Assembly: GCA_946480015.1 (NCBI GenBank)
Contig: CAMLIL010000052.1
Span: forward strand, 1-39,408
DNA: 39,408 nt
Origin: an uncultured Oxalobacteraceae bacterium
GTDB lineage: Bacteria; Pseudomonadota; Gammaproteobacteria; Burkholderiales; Burkholderiaceae
Direction of reading: 5' to 3'
The notes below the pieces were generated by a model, which was not told the DNA's origin, searched no databases, and saw only the letters and a program-made list of their open reading frames with translations. Made by a program: the position numbers and the translations under genes. Numbering within the stretch: position 1 is the first letter of the stretch; every line of letters begins with the position of its first letter. Below are positions 7,579-16,258 of this stretch, one piece after another.

Positions 7579-7618
7579 TAGACGGCGCCATCTAATATTG
7601 CCCTTAAAATGGCGTCTA
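7579..7618. promoter_or_regulatory. Imperfect inverted repeat between the SDR and ETF-QO genes
   Basis: TAGACGGCGCCAT (7579-7591) and ATGGCGTCTA (7609-7618) are inverted copies, except for three extra bases in the first arm. The 17-base centre is AT-rich (CTAATATTGCCCTTAAA). The position between two divergent genes fits a shared operator, and the arms flank possible core-promoter sequence on both strands. Confidence 0.4.
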
Positions 7619-7679
7619 CATTGCAATCGACGCCGAAAAGCCGCACACTCGTGCTTAAATTTTTAACCTACCTCACACC

Positions 7680-9356
7680 ATGACAGACCAGACCACTCTC
7701 CTAGAACAATACGGCCCGCGCGAGGCGATGGAATACGATGTCGTCGTCGTTGGCGGCGGCCCGGCGGGCTTGTCCGCAGCGATCAGGCTCAAGCAGCTGG
7801 CGGCCGAACAGGGCCGCGAGGTGTCGGTGTGCGTGCTGGAAAAAGGCGGCGAACTGGGCGCGCACATCCTGTCGGGCGCGGTGATGGACCCGCGCGCGAT
7901 CACCGAACTGTTCCCCAACTGGAAAGAGCTGGGCGCGCCGCTGAACACCGCCGTGACCGAAGACCGCATTCTGTTCCTGACCGAAACCAAGGCTTACCGC
8001 ACCCCCAACGCCCTGGTGCCGGCCTGCTTCGAAAATCACGGCAATTACGTCATTTCCCTGGGCAATGTGGTGCGCTGGCTGGGCCAGCAGGCCGAAGCGC
8101 TGGGCGTGGAAATTTTCCCCGGTTTCCCGGCCGCCGAGGTGCTGTATAACGACGATGGCTCGGTCAAGGGTGTCGCCACCGGCAATATGGGCGTGGACCG
8201 CGAAGGCAATGCGAAAGGCGACTTCCAGCTGGGCATGGAGCTGCACGCCAAGTACACCCTGTTCGCGGAAGGCGCGCGCGGCCACCTGGGCCGCCAGCTG
8301 ATCGCGCGCTACGACCTGAACAAGGGCAAGGACCCGCAGTCCTACAGCATCGGCATCAAGGAATTGTGGGAGATCGATCCGGCCAAGCACCAGCCCGGGC
8401 TGGTGATCCACACCACCGGCTGGCCGCTCAAGTCCGACACCTATGGCGGTTCCTTCCTCTACCACATGGAAAACAACCAGGTGGTGGTCGGCTATGTGAT
8501 CGGCCTGTCCTACCAGAACCCGTATCTGTCGCCGTACGAAGAATTCCAGCGCTACAAGACCCACCCGGCCATCCGCACGTTCTTTGAAGGCGGCAAGCGC
8601 ATTTCCTACGGTGCGCGCGCGATCACCGCCGGCGGCCTGCAGGCGCTGCCGAAGCTGGTCTTCCCGGGCGGCGCGCTGATCGGCTGCGAAGCGGGATTCT
8701 TGAACATGAGCCGCATCAAGGGCAGCCACGCCGCCATCAAGACCGGCATGCTGGCCGCCGAGGCGGCCTATGCGGCGCTGGGCGAACAGCGCCAGCACGA
8801 CGAACTGGCCGCCTTCCCGGCCGCCTTCGAGCAATCCTGGCTGCACGAGGAACTGCACGTGGCGCGCAACGTCAAGCCGTGGCTGGCCAAGGGCCTGTAC
8901 CTGGGTTCGGTCATGACCGCCATCGACCAGATGATCTTGCGCGGCAAGGCGCCGTGGACCTTGCACCGCGATTACGCCGACCATGAATGCCTCAAGCCGG
9001 CCGCCAACTACGCGCCCATCGCCTATCCCAAGCCGGACGGCAAGCTGACCTTCGACCGCCTGTCGTCGGTGTTCATTTCCAACACCAACCACGCCGAAGA
9101 CCAGCCGGTCCACCTTACCTTGAAGAACGACAGCGTGCCGGTGGCGATCAACCTGGCCCGGTACGCCGGACCGGAAGCGCGCTACTGCCCGGCCGGCGTG
9201 TATGAATTCGTCAAGACCGAGGAAGGCGGCGACCGCCTGCAGATCAATGCGCAGAACTGCGTGCATTGCAAGACCTGCGACATCAAGGATCCGACCCAGA
9301 ACATCGTCTGGGTCACACCGGAGGGCGGCGGCGGGCCGAACTACCCGAACATGTAA
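7680..9356 (+). CDS. Electron transfer flavoprotein-ubiquinone oxidoreductase
   Basis: The 558-aa enzyme has the usual length for the family. VVVVGGGPAG at about residues 21-30 is the FAD-binding Rossmann motif. The C-terminus carries a 4Fe-4S site with Cys527, Cys530 and Cys533 (NCVHCKTCDIKDP) and a further Cys in ARYCPAG upstream. The ending PEGGGGPNYPNM is characteristic. It passes electrons from reduced ETF to ubiquinone at the inner face of the cytoplasmic membrane during beta-oxidation and related dehydrogenations. No etfAB genes are in the window. A strong ribosome binding site is not visible before the ATG. The gene ends 6 bp from the convergent GGDEF-EAL gene. Confidence 0.95.
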   Translation: MTDQTTLLEQYGPREAMEYDVVVVGGGPAGLSAAIRLKQLAAEQGREVSVCVLEKGGELGAHILSGAVMDPRAITELFPNWKELGAPLNTAVTEDRILFLTETKAYRTPNALVPACFENHGNYVISLGNVVRWLGQQAEALGVEIFPGFPAAEVLYNDDGSVKGVATGNMGVDREGNAKGDFQLGMELHAKYTLFAEGARGHLGRQLIARYDLNKGKDPQSYSIGIKELWEIDPAKHQPGLVIHTTGWPLKSDTYGGSFLYHMENNQVVVGYVIGLSYQNPYLSPYEEFQRYKTHPAIRTFFEGGKRISYGARAITAGGLQALPKLVFPGGALIGCEAGFLNMSRIKGSHAAIKTGMLAAEAAYAALGEQRQHDELAAFPAAFEQSWLHEELHVARNVKPWLAKGLYLGSVMTAIDQMILRGKAPWTLHRDYADHECLKPAANYAPIAYPKPDGKLTFDRLSSVFISNTNHAEDQPVHLTLKNDSVPVAINLARYAGPEARYCPAGVYEFVKTEEGGDRLQINAQNCVHCKTCDIKDPTQNIVWVTPEGGGGPNYPNM

Positions 9357-9362
9357 GCCTGT

Positions 9363-11597
9363 TCAATGCGGCAGCTGCCGGGCTGCCGCGCTGGCCATCG
9401 CCTCGAATTGCGCGGGCGGCAGCGGATGGGCGAACATGAAGCCCTGCGCATAGTCGCAGCCGGCATCGACCAGCAGGGCGCGCTGCACCCGCGTTTCCAC
9501 CCCTTCGGCCACGACCTTCAAGCCCAGCGCGTGCGCCATCGCGATGATGGCCTCGCAGACCACCAGGTCGCCCGGATCGTGCTCGATGCGCGCCACGAAG
9601 GACTGGTCGATCTTGACGTAATCGACGCCGAAGCGGGTCAGGTGCGACAGCGAAGCGTAACCCAGCCCGAAATCGTCGAGCGCCACCTGCACGCCCATGG
9701 CGCGGTATTGCTTGATCCGCTCAAGCACCTGCGGCGCGGCGCCCATCAATGCGCTTTCGGTGATTTCGATCACGATGCTGTTGTCCGGCAAGCCCAGCTG
9801 GCGCAGATAGCTGTGCCAGCCCTGGTAGCCATCGGTGTCGCGGCGAAACTGCACCGGCGACTTGTTCACGCAGATCTGAAAGGCCGGATCGATCCCGCGC
9901 TGCCACTGCTGCGCCTGCTGGGCCACCTGGCGAAACACCCAGTCGCCGATCTCGACGATGAGGCCATTCGATTCGGCGAAGGGAATGAAGGCGGCCGGCT
10001 CCAGCAGGCCGCGCACCGGATGGCGCCAGCGCAGCAGCGCCTCGGCCTTGGTGACCTTTGCGCTGGCCAGCGAGACGATGGGCTGGTACCAGATTTCGAA
10101 CTGGTGGCCGGCGATCGCGGCGCGCAGTTCGGCCCCCATGTTCTGGCGCGTCGACGCGCCCTCCTGCAGCTCGGGCTGGGCGTAGGAGTAGCGGCTGCGC
10201 CCGCCCGCCTTGGCCGCGCGCAGGGCCTGCCCCGCCTGCGCCATGAGCAGGTCGATGTCGGTGGCGTCGGGCGGGTACAGGGCGATGCCGATGCTGGCCG
10301 AGACGAACACGCGCCGGCCGTTCAGGTCGAACGGCTGGGCCAGCGCGGCCAGGATGGACTCGGCGATGCGCTCGACGCTGCCGACATGGTCCAGCCCGGC
10401 CAGCACGATCCCGAACGAGTCGCCGCCGGTGCGCCCCAGGGTGTCGGTGGCGCGCACGCAGGTGCCGACGCGGCGCGCCGCCTCGGCCAGCAGGATGTCG
10501 CCCAGCTCCGGGCCGAAGCGGATGTTGATGTCCTTGAAGTGGTCCAGGTCGAGCAGCGCCAGCGCCACGAAGCCGGCGCTGCGGTCGGCCTTGCGCATGT
10601 CGAGCGCCAGCCGGTCCATGAACATATTGCGGGTCAGCAGGCCGGTCAGCGTGTCGTAATTGCTTTGCTGCCAGGCCAGCGCCGACGTGTCGCGCCGTTC
10701 GCCGATGTCGCTCACCAGCGCCAGCGCGCCCATGTACTGGCCCAGGCTGTCGAAAATCGGATTGGTCGCCAGGGTGGTCCAGAGGCTGCGGCCATCCTTG
10801 TGCAGGAAACGCAATTCGTGCCGCTCGGCAATGCCCTGCTGGCGCCGCGCCAGATTGCGCTCGACCAGTGCGCGCCCCTCCTGATCCATGAAATCGGCCA
10901 GCGGGCGGCCCATCATCTCTTCGATGCGGTAGCCCAGCATTTGCGCCATCCTGGGGTTGACGAAGGTGGTGCGGGCGGCGGCGTCGATTTCCCAGATGCC
11001 TTCCTGGGCGCTGTGGACGATGCGCCGGAAGCGTTCCTCGCTGCGTTCGAGCGCGGCCAGCCGGCCCTCGGACCGTTCGACCGTCACCCGGCAGGCCTGG
11101 GCGCCGCCGTCGGCGCAGCCGACCACGGTGACCGGGATGCTGTTGCCCTCGCAGCGCAGCGCGAGCATGCAGCGCACCGGCACGTGGCTGTTCAGGCCGC
11201 GTTCGAGAAAGGCGTCCCAGTCGGGCAGGAAAGGCGCATGAATGAAGTCGCGGAAACGGCGCCGGGTGCAGTCCTGGCGCGTCATGCCCAGCAGGTCCGC
11301 GCCCACCAGATTGGCCTGCAGGATGGCGCAGTCAAAGCCGATCAGGAAATAGGCCAGCGGCGACAGCAGGTGCAGTTCGTTGTACCAGGCCTGCTCGTCC
11401 TCGTGGCGCAGGCGCTCGACGCTGACGCCGCAGCTGTCGAGCAGCGGTTGCGGTCCGTTGGGGTCGCGCGGGGCCAGGGCTGCCGGCAACGGCGGCGCGG
11501 CCCCTTCGTTCGACGCGCGCCTGCGTGCGCGTTCGCCCATGCGTACACGCACGGGCGGCACACTGCCAAAGGATGCGGAATCGTGCTCGTTATCCAT
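9363..11597 (-). CDS. PAS-PAS-GGDEF-EAL cyclic-di-GMP protein, probably a phosphodiesterase
   Basis: The 744-aa cytoplasmic protein has a first PAS-like region at about 70-135 and a second PAS/PAC at about 187-303. Its GGDEF domain (about 315-470) carries GGDSF at 391-395 instead of GG(D/E)EF, though DLDHFK and RATD are kept. Its EAL domain (about 485-735) keeps the main catalytic motifs: EALLRW, EITES, DDFGLGYASL, KIDQSF and AEGVE. The intact EAL and altered GGDEF point to breakdown of c-di-GMP, with the GGDEF perhaps a GTP-sensing regulator, as is known for similar tandem proteins. There is no membrane segment, so the signal is cytosolic. An AGGTGAG sequence stands directly before the ATG. 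Confidence 0.92.
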   Translation of the reverse strand: MDNEHDSASFGSVPPVRVRMGERARRRASNEGAAPPLPAALAPRDPNGPQPLLDSCGVSVERLRHEDEQAWYNELHLLSPLAYFLIGFDCAILQANLVGADLLGMTRQDCTRRRFRDFIHAPFLPDWDAFLERGLNSHVPVRCMLALRCEGNSIPVTVVGCADGGAQACRVTVERSEGRLAALERSEERFRRIVHSAQEGIWEIDAAARTTFVNPRMAQMLGYRIEEMMGRPLADFMDQEGRALVERNLARRQQGIAERHELRFLHKDGRSLWTTLATNPIFDSLGQYMGALALVSDIGERRDTSALAWQQSNYDTLTGLLTRNMFMDRLALDMRKADRSAGFVALALLDLDHFKDINIRFGPELGDILLAEAARRVGTCVRATDTLGRTGGDSFGIVLAGLDHVGSVERIAESILAALAQPFDLNGRRVFVSASIGIALYPPDATDIDLLMAQAGQALRAAKAGGRSRYSYAQPELQEGASTRQNMGAELRAAIAGHQFEIWYQPIVSLASAKVTKAEALLRWRHPVRGLLEPAAFIPFAESNGLIVEIGDWVFRQVAQQAQQWQRGIDPAFQICVNKSPVQFRRDTDGYQGWHSYLRQLGLPDNSIVIEITESALMGAAPQVLERIKQYRAMGVQVALDDFGLGYASLSHLTRFGVDYVKIDQSFVARIEHDPGDLVVCEAIIAMAHALGLKVVAEGVETRVQRALLVDAGCDYAQGFMFAHPLPPAQFEAMASAAARQLPH

Positions 11598-11639
11598 CTC
11601 ACCTCGCGCTGGGCTTCGTCAGGGACAGCAGTTCGGCAA

Positions 11640-11668
11640 AGACTAGCAGCGTTCGCAGCGCCTGTCGA
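11640..11668 (-). promoter_or_regulatory. Candidate promoter for the GGDEF-EAL gene
   Basis: On the minus strand, TCGACA (11663-11668) is followed by a 17-base spacer and TAGTCT (11640-11645). The -10 box matches the consensus only weakly. The position, about 43 bases before the ATG at 11597, is reasonable. Confidence 0.4.
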
Positions 11669-11755
11669 GCACTGGCAGGCGTTTCAACGCCCGGCCGCTC
11701 GAATGGATGAGCGGCGCGGGCGCAGCGCACCCGGGCGTGGCTTTTTGCCGACGCG

Positions 11756-12166
11756 TCAGCGTTGGCGGCCGCGGCTGCCGAAGCGGTGTCCGCTGATCAG
11801 GGTGGTGCTGTGCACCAGGCTGGACAAGCCGATGATCAGCTGCACCAGGGTGTGATCCGGCAGCACCCACACCTGCCCGGCCGGCTCGGGTGTGCGGGTG
11901 GCGGCCACGATCAGCGGCGCCACCCAGGCCGCGTCCGGCTCGACGTCGAGCACCACGGCGTCATCAAGGGTCTGCATATAAATGTTGCCGCCCTCGGTCA
12001 GGGTGAAGCACACGCCGAAGCCGGTTTCCTGCGGGCCGATATGCTCGGCCAGGCTGCGGTTGTGCGCATCGATCCAGTCATCGACATCTTGCGGCGTGGA
12101 CAGTGGCGTCCAGGGAACGGGGCGGAAACGGGGCGGTGCGGTATCTGGCGGCAAATCGGCGTTCAT
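11756..12166 (-). CDS. Hypothetical protein, 136 aa
   Basis: I do not recognise a family. The protein begins with a proline-rich stretch (MNADLPPDTAPPRFRPVPW), then DVDDWIDAHN and a central part with alternating hydrophobic and polar residues (FGVCFTLTEGG, IYMQTLDDAVVLDVEP) that looks like beta strands. A hydrophobic helix, LVQLIIGLSSLVHS, comes near the end, and the tail is basic (HRFGSRGRQR). There is no signal peptide. Codon use is like the neighbours, with mostly G or C in third position, which supports coding. It is divergent from the DUF3460 gene across about 80 bp and lies upstream of the GGDEF-EAL gene on the same strand, but a separate promoter candidate in between argues against a simple operon. 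Confidence 0.65.
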   Translation of the reverse strand: MNADLPPDTAPPRFRPVPWTPLSTPQDVDDWIDAHNRSLAEHIGPQETGFGVCFTLTEGGNIYMQTLDDAVVLDVEPDAAWVAPLIVAATRTPEPAGQVWVLPDHTLVQLIIGLSSLVHSTTLISGHRFGSRGRQR

Positions 12167-12216
12167 GACAATCTCGGGAATCGAGCGAACCAGGGCTCGG
12201 GTAGCTGGTCATAGTA

Positions 12217-12226
12217 ACGTTAACGT
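12217..12226. promoter_or_regulatory. Perfect 10-base palindrome in a divergent promoter region
   Basis: ACGTTAACGT is a perfect palindrome and also part of a tandem TAACGT repeat. It lies between the divergent 136-aa gene and the DUF3460 gene, 22 bases before the latter's ATG. It could be a small operator; no regulator can be assigned. Confidence 0.35.
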
Positions 12227-12248
12227 CAGGAATTGGACAGGAGGCCGT

Positions 12249-12461
12249 ATGCAGCAGCACCCGCAACAGTATCGTCCCTTCGCCGGTGGTTACGTCTCGG
12301 AGTTCGACGAATTCATGGGCCGCTACCTCGCCAAGCGCCCGCAGGTGGTGGAAGACCGCCAGCGTGGCTGGTATATCTGGTGGGACCACCGGGTCGACTT
12401 TGACGAACTCGATAAGGAGCACCAGTCGGAGGTGCCGGAAAAGCCATACCACTACGAATGA
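12249..12461 (+). CDS. DUF3460 family small protein
   Basis: The 70-aa protein begins MQQHPQQYRPFAGGYV and contains SEFDEFMGRYLAKRP, a QRGWYIWWDHRVDFD segment and the ending VPEKPYHYE. These fit the short DUF3460 family (PF11943), found largely in Betaproteobacteria. The function is unknown. It is hydrophilic, rich in aromatic and charged residues, and has no signal or membrane segment. The ATG at 12249 is chosen because AGGAGG lies five bases upstream, one of the best ribosome binding sites in the window, which suggests good expression. The open frame continues upstream but only through the divergent promoter region. It is monocistronic as far as can be seen. Confidence 0.8.
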   Translation: MQQHPQQYRPFAGGYVSEFDEFMGRYLAKRPQVVEDRQRGWYIWWDHRVDFDELDKEHQSEVPEKPYHYE

Positions 12462-12513
12462 CCGGCGGGCGAAGGCACCGAGCGGAGCAGCCAAGACCAC
12501 GATGCGGCGAGCA

Positions 12514-12543
12514 TTGAATTTTTATTCATTTTGCCAATATACT
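12514..12543 (+). promoter_or_regulatory. AT-rich promoter of the T6SS cargo operon, with an inverted repeat at the -35
   Basis: TTGAAT (12514-12519), an 18-base spacer and TATACT (12538-12543) form a plausible sigma-70 promoter 43 bases before the vgrG ATG. TGAAT-TTTT-ATTCA (12515-12528) is a perfect 5-4-5 inverted repeat covering the -35 and part of the spacer, a possible repressor site. The stretch stands out as AT-rich in a GC-rich genome, which is also the kind of DNA bound by xenogeneic silencers. Confidence 0.55.
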
Positions 12544-12586
12544 ACTTGGAGGTTTTTTCCACCGACAATCTGCTGGTCACTCTTCC

Positions 12587-15445
12587 ATGACATCTTCGCT
12601 GGTTACGCAGGTATTTACCGCCTTGGCAAAGTTCACCAGCGACAGCCGGCTGTATGAGCTGGCGGTTGGCGGCGACCAGTTGAATCTGGGTTCGGGAGGT
12701 TTGCTGGTCGAAGCGTTTGCCGCCGATGAACAATTGCAAATGGTCGGCAGCCGCGACGTCATCGCCCTGTCCACCAACGCCCACATCGTGCTTGGCGCCC
12801 TGCTGGGCCGGCCCGCCACATTGAAGATCAGCCTGGCGAACCGCACCCGCGCCAATTTCCACGGATTCATCACTGAGATCGATCTGCTTGGCAGCAATGG
12901 CGGCCTGGCGCGCTACCGCTTGCGGCTGTCGCCGTGGTTGTGGCAATTAAGCCAGGTGCGCAACAGCCGCGTGTGGGAAGAAAAAACCGTGACCGAGATC
13001 ATCGACTCGGTGTTCGCCGCCTACCTTCCGTTGGCGCAATGGCGCTGGAGTAGCGAGGTCGACAGCTTTCTAACGGAGACGGGCGTGCGCAGCTATTGCT
13101 GCCAGTACCGCGAAACCGACCTCGACTTCGTCACCCGCCTGCTGACCGGGGAAGGCCTCGCCTGGCGCGTCGAGGATGGCAAGGACGGCCATTGCGTAGT
13201 GCTGTTCGCCGACAGTACCCGGCCCAGCGCCGTGCCGGAAGATGCCAGCAGCGCCGAGGATGGCGGCATCCGCTACCAGGCCGCGCGCGCGGCAGGCAGT
13301 CAGGACGGGATCCAGGCGCTGACGACCAGCCGCGCGGTCACCTCGGCCAACACCACGGTGCTCAGCTACGACTTCAAGACCAGGAAAATCGTCACGGCCA
13401 GTGTGGCTACGCAAACCCAGCAGCGGGTTGTGCTGATGCCGGAGCACTTCGACGCGCCCGGCCAGGGGGCATTTGCCAGCTCGACCGAGGCCGGGCACTA
13501 CGCGCTGCTGCATGCGCAGGCGCTGGAAGCGCGCGCGGCCACGTGTACCATGCGCTCGACGGTGCGCACCCTGCGCGCCGGCACGCGCTTCAGCTTGCTC
13601 GACGGACCGTTCACCCGGCTGAGCCAACCCGCCTACACGGTGCTGCGGGTGCGCAGCGTGGGCGTGAACAACCTGCCGGTGCCGGCCGTCGAGGGCCTGG
13701 CCGAATTGTTCGGACCGATACCCGAACTGCTCGACGAAGCGCTACCTGTCGCGGACGATTATCGCGAACGCGCCATCAGCCAGGCACAAGCCAGCGGTTA
13801 CGCCAACTGGTTCGATGCGATTGCTGCCGAGCTTCCGTGGCGCCCGCTGCATGCCGACGACAGCGGCAAGCAACGCAGCCATCCCAAGCCGACCGCGCGC
13901 GGCAGCCAGAGCGCCATCGTGGTGGGGCCGAACGGCAAGAGCATGCCGAACGGCGCAGACGAGCTGTACTGCGACGCGCTGGGCCGGATACGCATCCGCT
14001 TCCACTGGCAAGACCAGGGCGGCTGCTGGGTACGCGTGGGGCAGCGGCTCGCCGGCGCCGGCATGGGCTTCCAGTTCCTTCCGCGCATCGGCCAGGAAGT
14101 GATAGTGCAGTTTCTGGAAAATGACATCGACCAGCCAGTCGTGGTCGGCGCGCTCTACAATGGCCAGGGAGAAGGCGGCGTTGCGCCTACCCCCGCAGGA
14201 AAGTTTGTGCACACGAGCGACGGCAAAGTGTTCGATGTGGCCCACGATCACGCTGTCTCGGCGCAGGGCAATCTGGCAGGTGGCAACAGCCCGGTGTGGC
14301 ATGGCGCTCCGGCTGCCCATGCGGGCCACCACAATGCGGCGGCGCAGTGGGGCCTGCGAAGCAAGGAGTTCGGCGGGCGCGGCTACAACCAGCTGCTGTT
14401 CGACGATACCGATGATCAGGGCCGGGTGCAGCTGCGTAGCACGCACGCAGCCAGCGAACTGAATCTGGGGCATCTGATCCACAGCGCCGACAACTATCGC
14501 GGCAGTTTCCGTGGCCATGGCGCCGAACTGCGAACCGATGGGTACGGCGCGGTGCGCGCCGGTGCCGGGCTGCTGGTTTCAAGCTACAGGATCGGCCATG
14601 CGGCATCGGGGCGCGACCCGGCCGGGGACAACGTGGCCGGGATCGCCCTGCTCAAGCAGGCGGTCAAGCTGGGCGAGGTATTTAGTGGCGCTGCGCAGAC
14701 GCACGAGACAGTCGGCCTTGCCGCGCATCTGGGATCGTCCAAGGCGGGAGCGAGCGTGCTCGATGAGAATGCGGCGCCGTTGAAGGCGCTGCTGACGGCG
14801 GTGTCGGGCATGGTCGGCAGTGCCAGCGTCGACGCGGCCACGAAGGATGCAGCAGCCAAGAGCACTGATCCCGGCGAGGATAAGCTGCCGCACGTAACCG
14901 CCCCGGTCATCGCGGTATCGGCCAAGAGCGGGCTGGGTGTCACCGCAGGCCAGAGCGTGCAACTGGCCAGCGGCGAAACCGTGACCCTGATGAGCGGGCA
15001 GGATACGCAGTTCGTTACTGGCGGGCCGATGCGGGTGCACAGCGGGCAGGCGTTCGGCGTTCTTGGCGGCGCGGTAAAGGCGGGCGAAGGAGGACTCGGG
15101 CTGCAGATGATTGCGGCCCAGGGCGCGGTCGAGCTGCAGGCGCAATCGGACGTGTTGAAAATTCAGGCGCGCGATCTGGTAAATGTGATCAGTTCGAACG
15201 CGCATGTCGATTGGGCTGCGGCCAAGCGTATCAGCCTCTCGACGGCGGACGGGGCGAATATCACGATTGAAGGCGGTAATATTACAGTCCAGTGCCCGGG
15301 CAAGATCACGGTCCATGCCGGGAAGAAGAGCTTTACGGGACCTGATGAACTTAGCTACGCCATGCCGGGCTTGGCCCGCAGCATCTGCGTCGCCTGCCTC
15401 AGAAAATCGCTGGCTGCTGCACCGGCATTCACAACCGTGGAATAG
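12587..15445 (+). CDS. vgrG: Type VI secretion spike protein VgrG with DUF2345 domain
   Basis: The 952-aa protein has the N-terminal gp27-like part (FTSDSRLYELAVGGD, then HGFITEIDLLG and YRLRLSPWLWQL). A gp5-like OB fold follows at about 445-530 (GRIRIRFHWQDQGGCWVRV, FLPRIGQEVIVQF, DQPVVVGALYNG). A DUF2345 beta-helix extension with repeated short strands (about 700-900) comes next, and the C-terminus contains CVACLRKS, a form common in Burkholderiales. It trimerises to form the puncturing tip of the T6SS tube and carries cargo at its C-terminus. It is followed directly by its probable adaptor, immunity and effector genes. No good ribosome binding site precedes the ATG; GGAGG lies too far away at about 12548. 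No other T6SS structural gene is in the window, so it is an orphan vgrG. Confidence 0.95.
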   Translation: MTSSLVTQVFTALAKFTSDSRLYELAVGGDQLNLGSGGLLVEAFAADEQLQMVGSRDVIALSTNAHIVLGALLGRPATLKISLANRTRANFHGFITEIDLLGSNGGLARYRLRLSPWLWQLSQVRNSRVWEEKTVTEIIDSVFAAYLPLAQWRWSSEVDSFLTETGVRSYCCQYRETDLDFVTRLLTGEGLAWRVEDGKDGHCVVLFADSTRPSAVPEDASSAEDGGIRYQAARAAGSQDGIQALTTSRAVTSANTTVLSYDFKTRKIVTASVATQTQQRVVLMPEHFDAPGQGAFASSTEAGHYALLHAQALEARAATCTMRSTVRTLRAGTRFSLLDGPFTRLSQPAYTVLRVRSVGVNNLPVPAVEGLAELFGPIPELLDEALPVADDYRERAISQAQASGYANWFDAIAAELPWRPLHADDSGKQRSHPKPTARGSQSAIVVGPNGKSMPNGADELYCDALGRIRIRFHWQDQGGCWVRVGQRLAGAGMGFQFLPRIGQEVIVQFLENDIDQPVVVGALYNGQGEGGVAPTPAGKFVHTSDGKVFDVAHDHAVSAQGNLAGGNSPVWHGAPAAHAGHHNAAAQWGLRSKEFGGRGYNQLLFDDTDDQGRVQLRSTHAASELNLGHLIHSADNYRGSFRGHGAELRTDGYGAVRAGAGLLVSSYRIGHAASGRDPAGDNVAGIALLKQAVKLGEVFSGAAQTHETVGLAAHLGSSKAGASVLDENAAPLKALLTAVSGMVGSASVDAATKDAAAKSTDPGEDKLPHVTAPVIAVSAKSGLGVTAGQSVQLASGETVTLMSGQDTQFVTGGPMRVHSGQAFGVLGGAVKAGEGGLGLQMIAAQGAVELQAQSDVLKIQARDLVNVISSNAHVDWAAAKRISLSTADGANITIEGGNITVQCPGKITVHAGKKSFTGPDELSYAMPGLARSICVACLRKSLAAAPAFTTVE

Positions 15446-15448
15446 GCG

Positions 15449-16258
15449 ATGTTTATTGACCCATTAACCCAAAACTGGTTTGACGAGCTCAACGTCAAGG
15501 CGCAAGCCAGACCGCAGGCTCATCACGCATATTTGCTGCTCGATGGCGCGTTTGTCCCGGGACTCCATAAAATGCTCGGGGATAAGCCGAAGGCGATCTT
15601 ATTCGAGTCGCTCCCCGGGTGTTCCGAGGAGGCCAGGGATGTGTCACCGTTCTTGATTTCCCTGAATTCGGTGGACCCTGCCATCACCGCAGTTCTCAGC
15701 CGTTGTAGCGGCTGGCCTATGGTTAGTCTCATCGAAACCACAGAGCCGCTAGAGCGACTATCCGCCCGCTTGGGAGCGTGGTGCCTGGTGGAAGCTGATG
15801 GTCAGCAGTTCAATTTCAGGTTTCCGGATACCCGACGGCTACCATCGATTTTTCGCGCACTGAACGAGATCCAACGTGCGCAGCTGACAGGCCCAGCCCT
15901 GAGCTGGTCGTACGTGTCGCGGGATGGAAAGTGGGTGGATCTTGCGATTGAGGGAAGGGACATTGACATCGTAGACCAACCCAAACTCGATGGGGCACAG
16001 TTCGCCATGCTGGTGGAGGATAGTCGGGCGGACGAGATATTGACGCTGCTAACAGATCGTGGCCATGATCCGTATAGAAATCCCGCCAGAAGCCACGCAT
16101 TGGTGACGACAGCGCTGGCAATCGCCCAGGAGGTGCTTTTGGAAAATTACGTGGCTCTGGAATGGTGCGAATGTTTTTGGCGAAACGATGAGTTGTTTGA
16201 CCTAGAGCCTGCCCGCTTGGCGTTCGCTCGGTGGAAACACGATGCCGGAGAGCAATAA
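15449..16258 (+). CDS. DUF4123 T6SS effector adaptor/chaperone
   Basis: The 269-aa protein has the DUF4123 hallmark HHAYLLLDGAFVPGLHKML at about residues 26-44, then ILFESLPG, SPFLISL and GWPMVSLIETTEP, matching the family in which these proteins load an effector onto the C-terminus of a partner VgrG (Tap/TEC adaptors). Its place between vgrG and the lipase gene agrees with this. It starts 3 bp after the vgrG stop, with GGAATAGG from the end of vgrG as ribosome binding site, and its own stop is immediately followed by the next ATG. GC content drops from here onwards relative to the vgrG body, suggesting that adaptor and cargo were gained together. It is cytoplasmic, with no signal peptide. 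Confidence 0.88.
   Translation: MFIDPLTQNWFDELNVKAQARPQAHHAYLLLDGAFVPGLHKMLGDKPKAILFESLPGCSEEARDVSPFLISLNSVDPAITAVLSRCSGWPMVSLIETTEPLERLSARLGAWCLVEADGQQFNFRFPDTRRLPSIFRALNEIQRAQLTGPALSWSYVSRDGKWVDLAIEGRDIDIVDQPKLDGAQFAMLVEDSRADEILTLLTDRGHDPYRNPARSHALVTTALAIAQEVLLENYVALEWCECFWRNDELFDLEPARLAFARWKHDAGEQ

Noticed and set aside
9366..11855. Open frame on the plus strand opposite the GGDEF-EAL gene
   Set aside because: Antisense shadow; the minus-strand protein is clearly a c-di-GMP enzyme.
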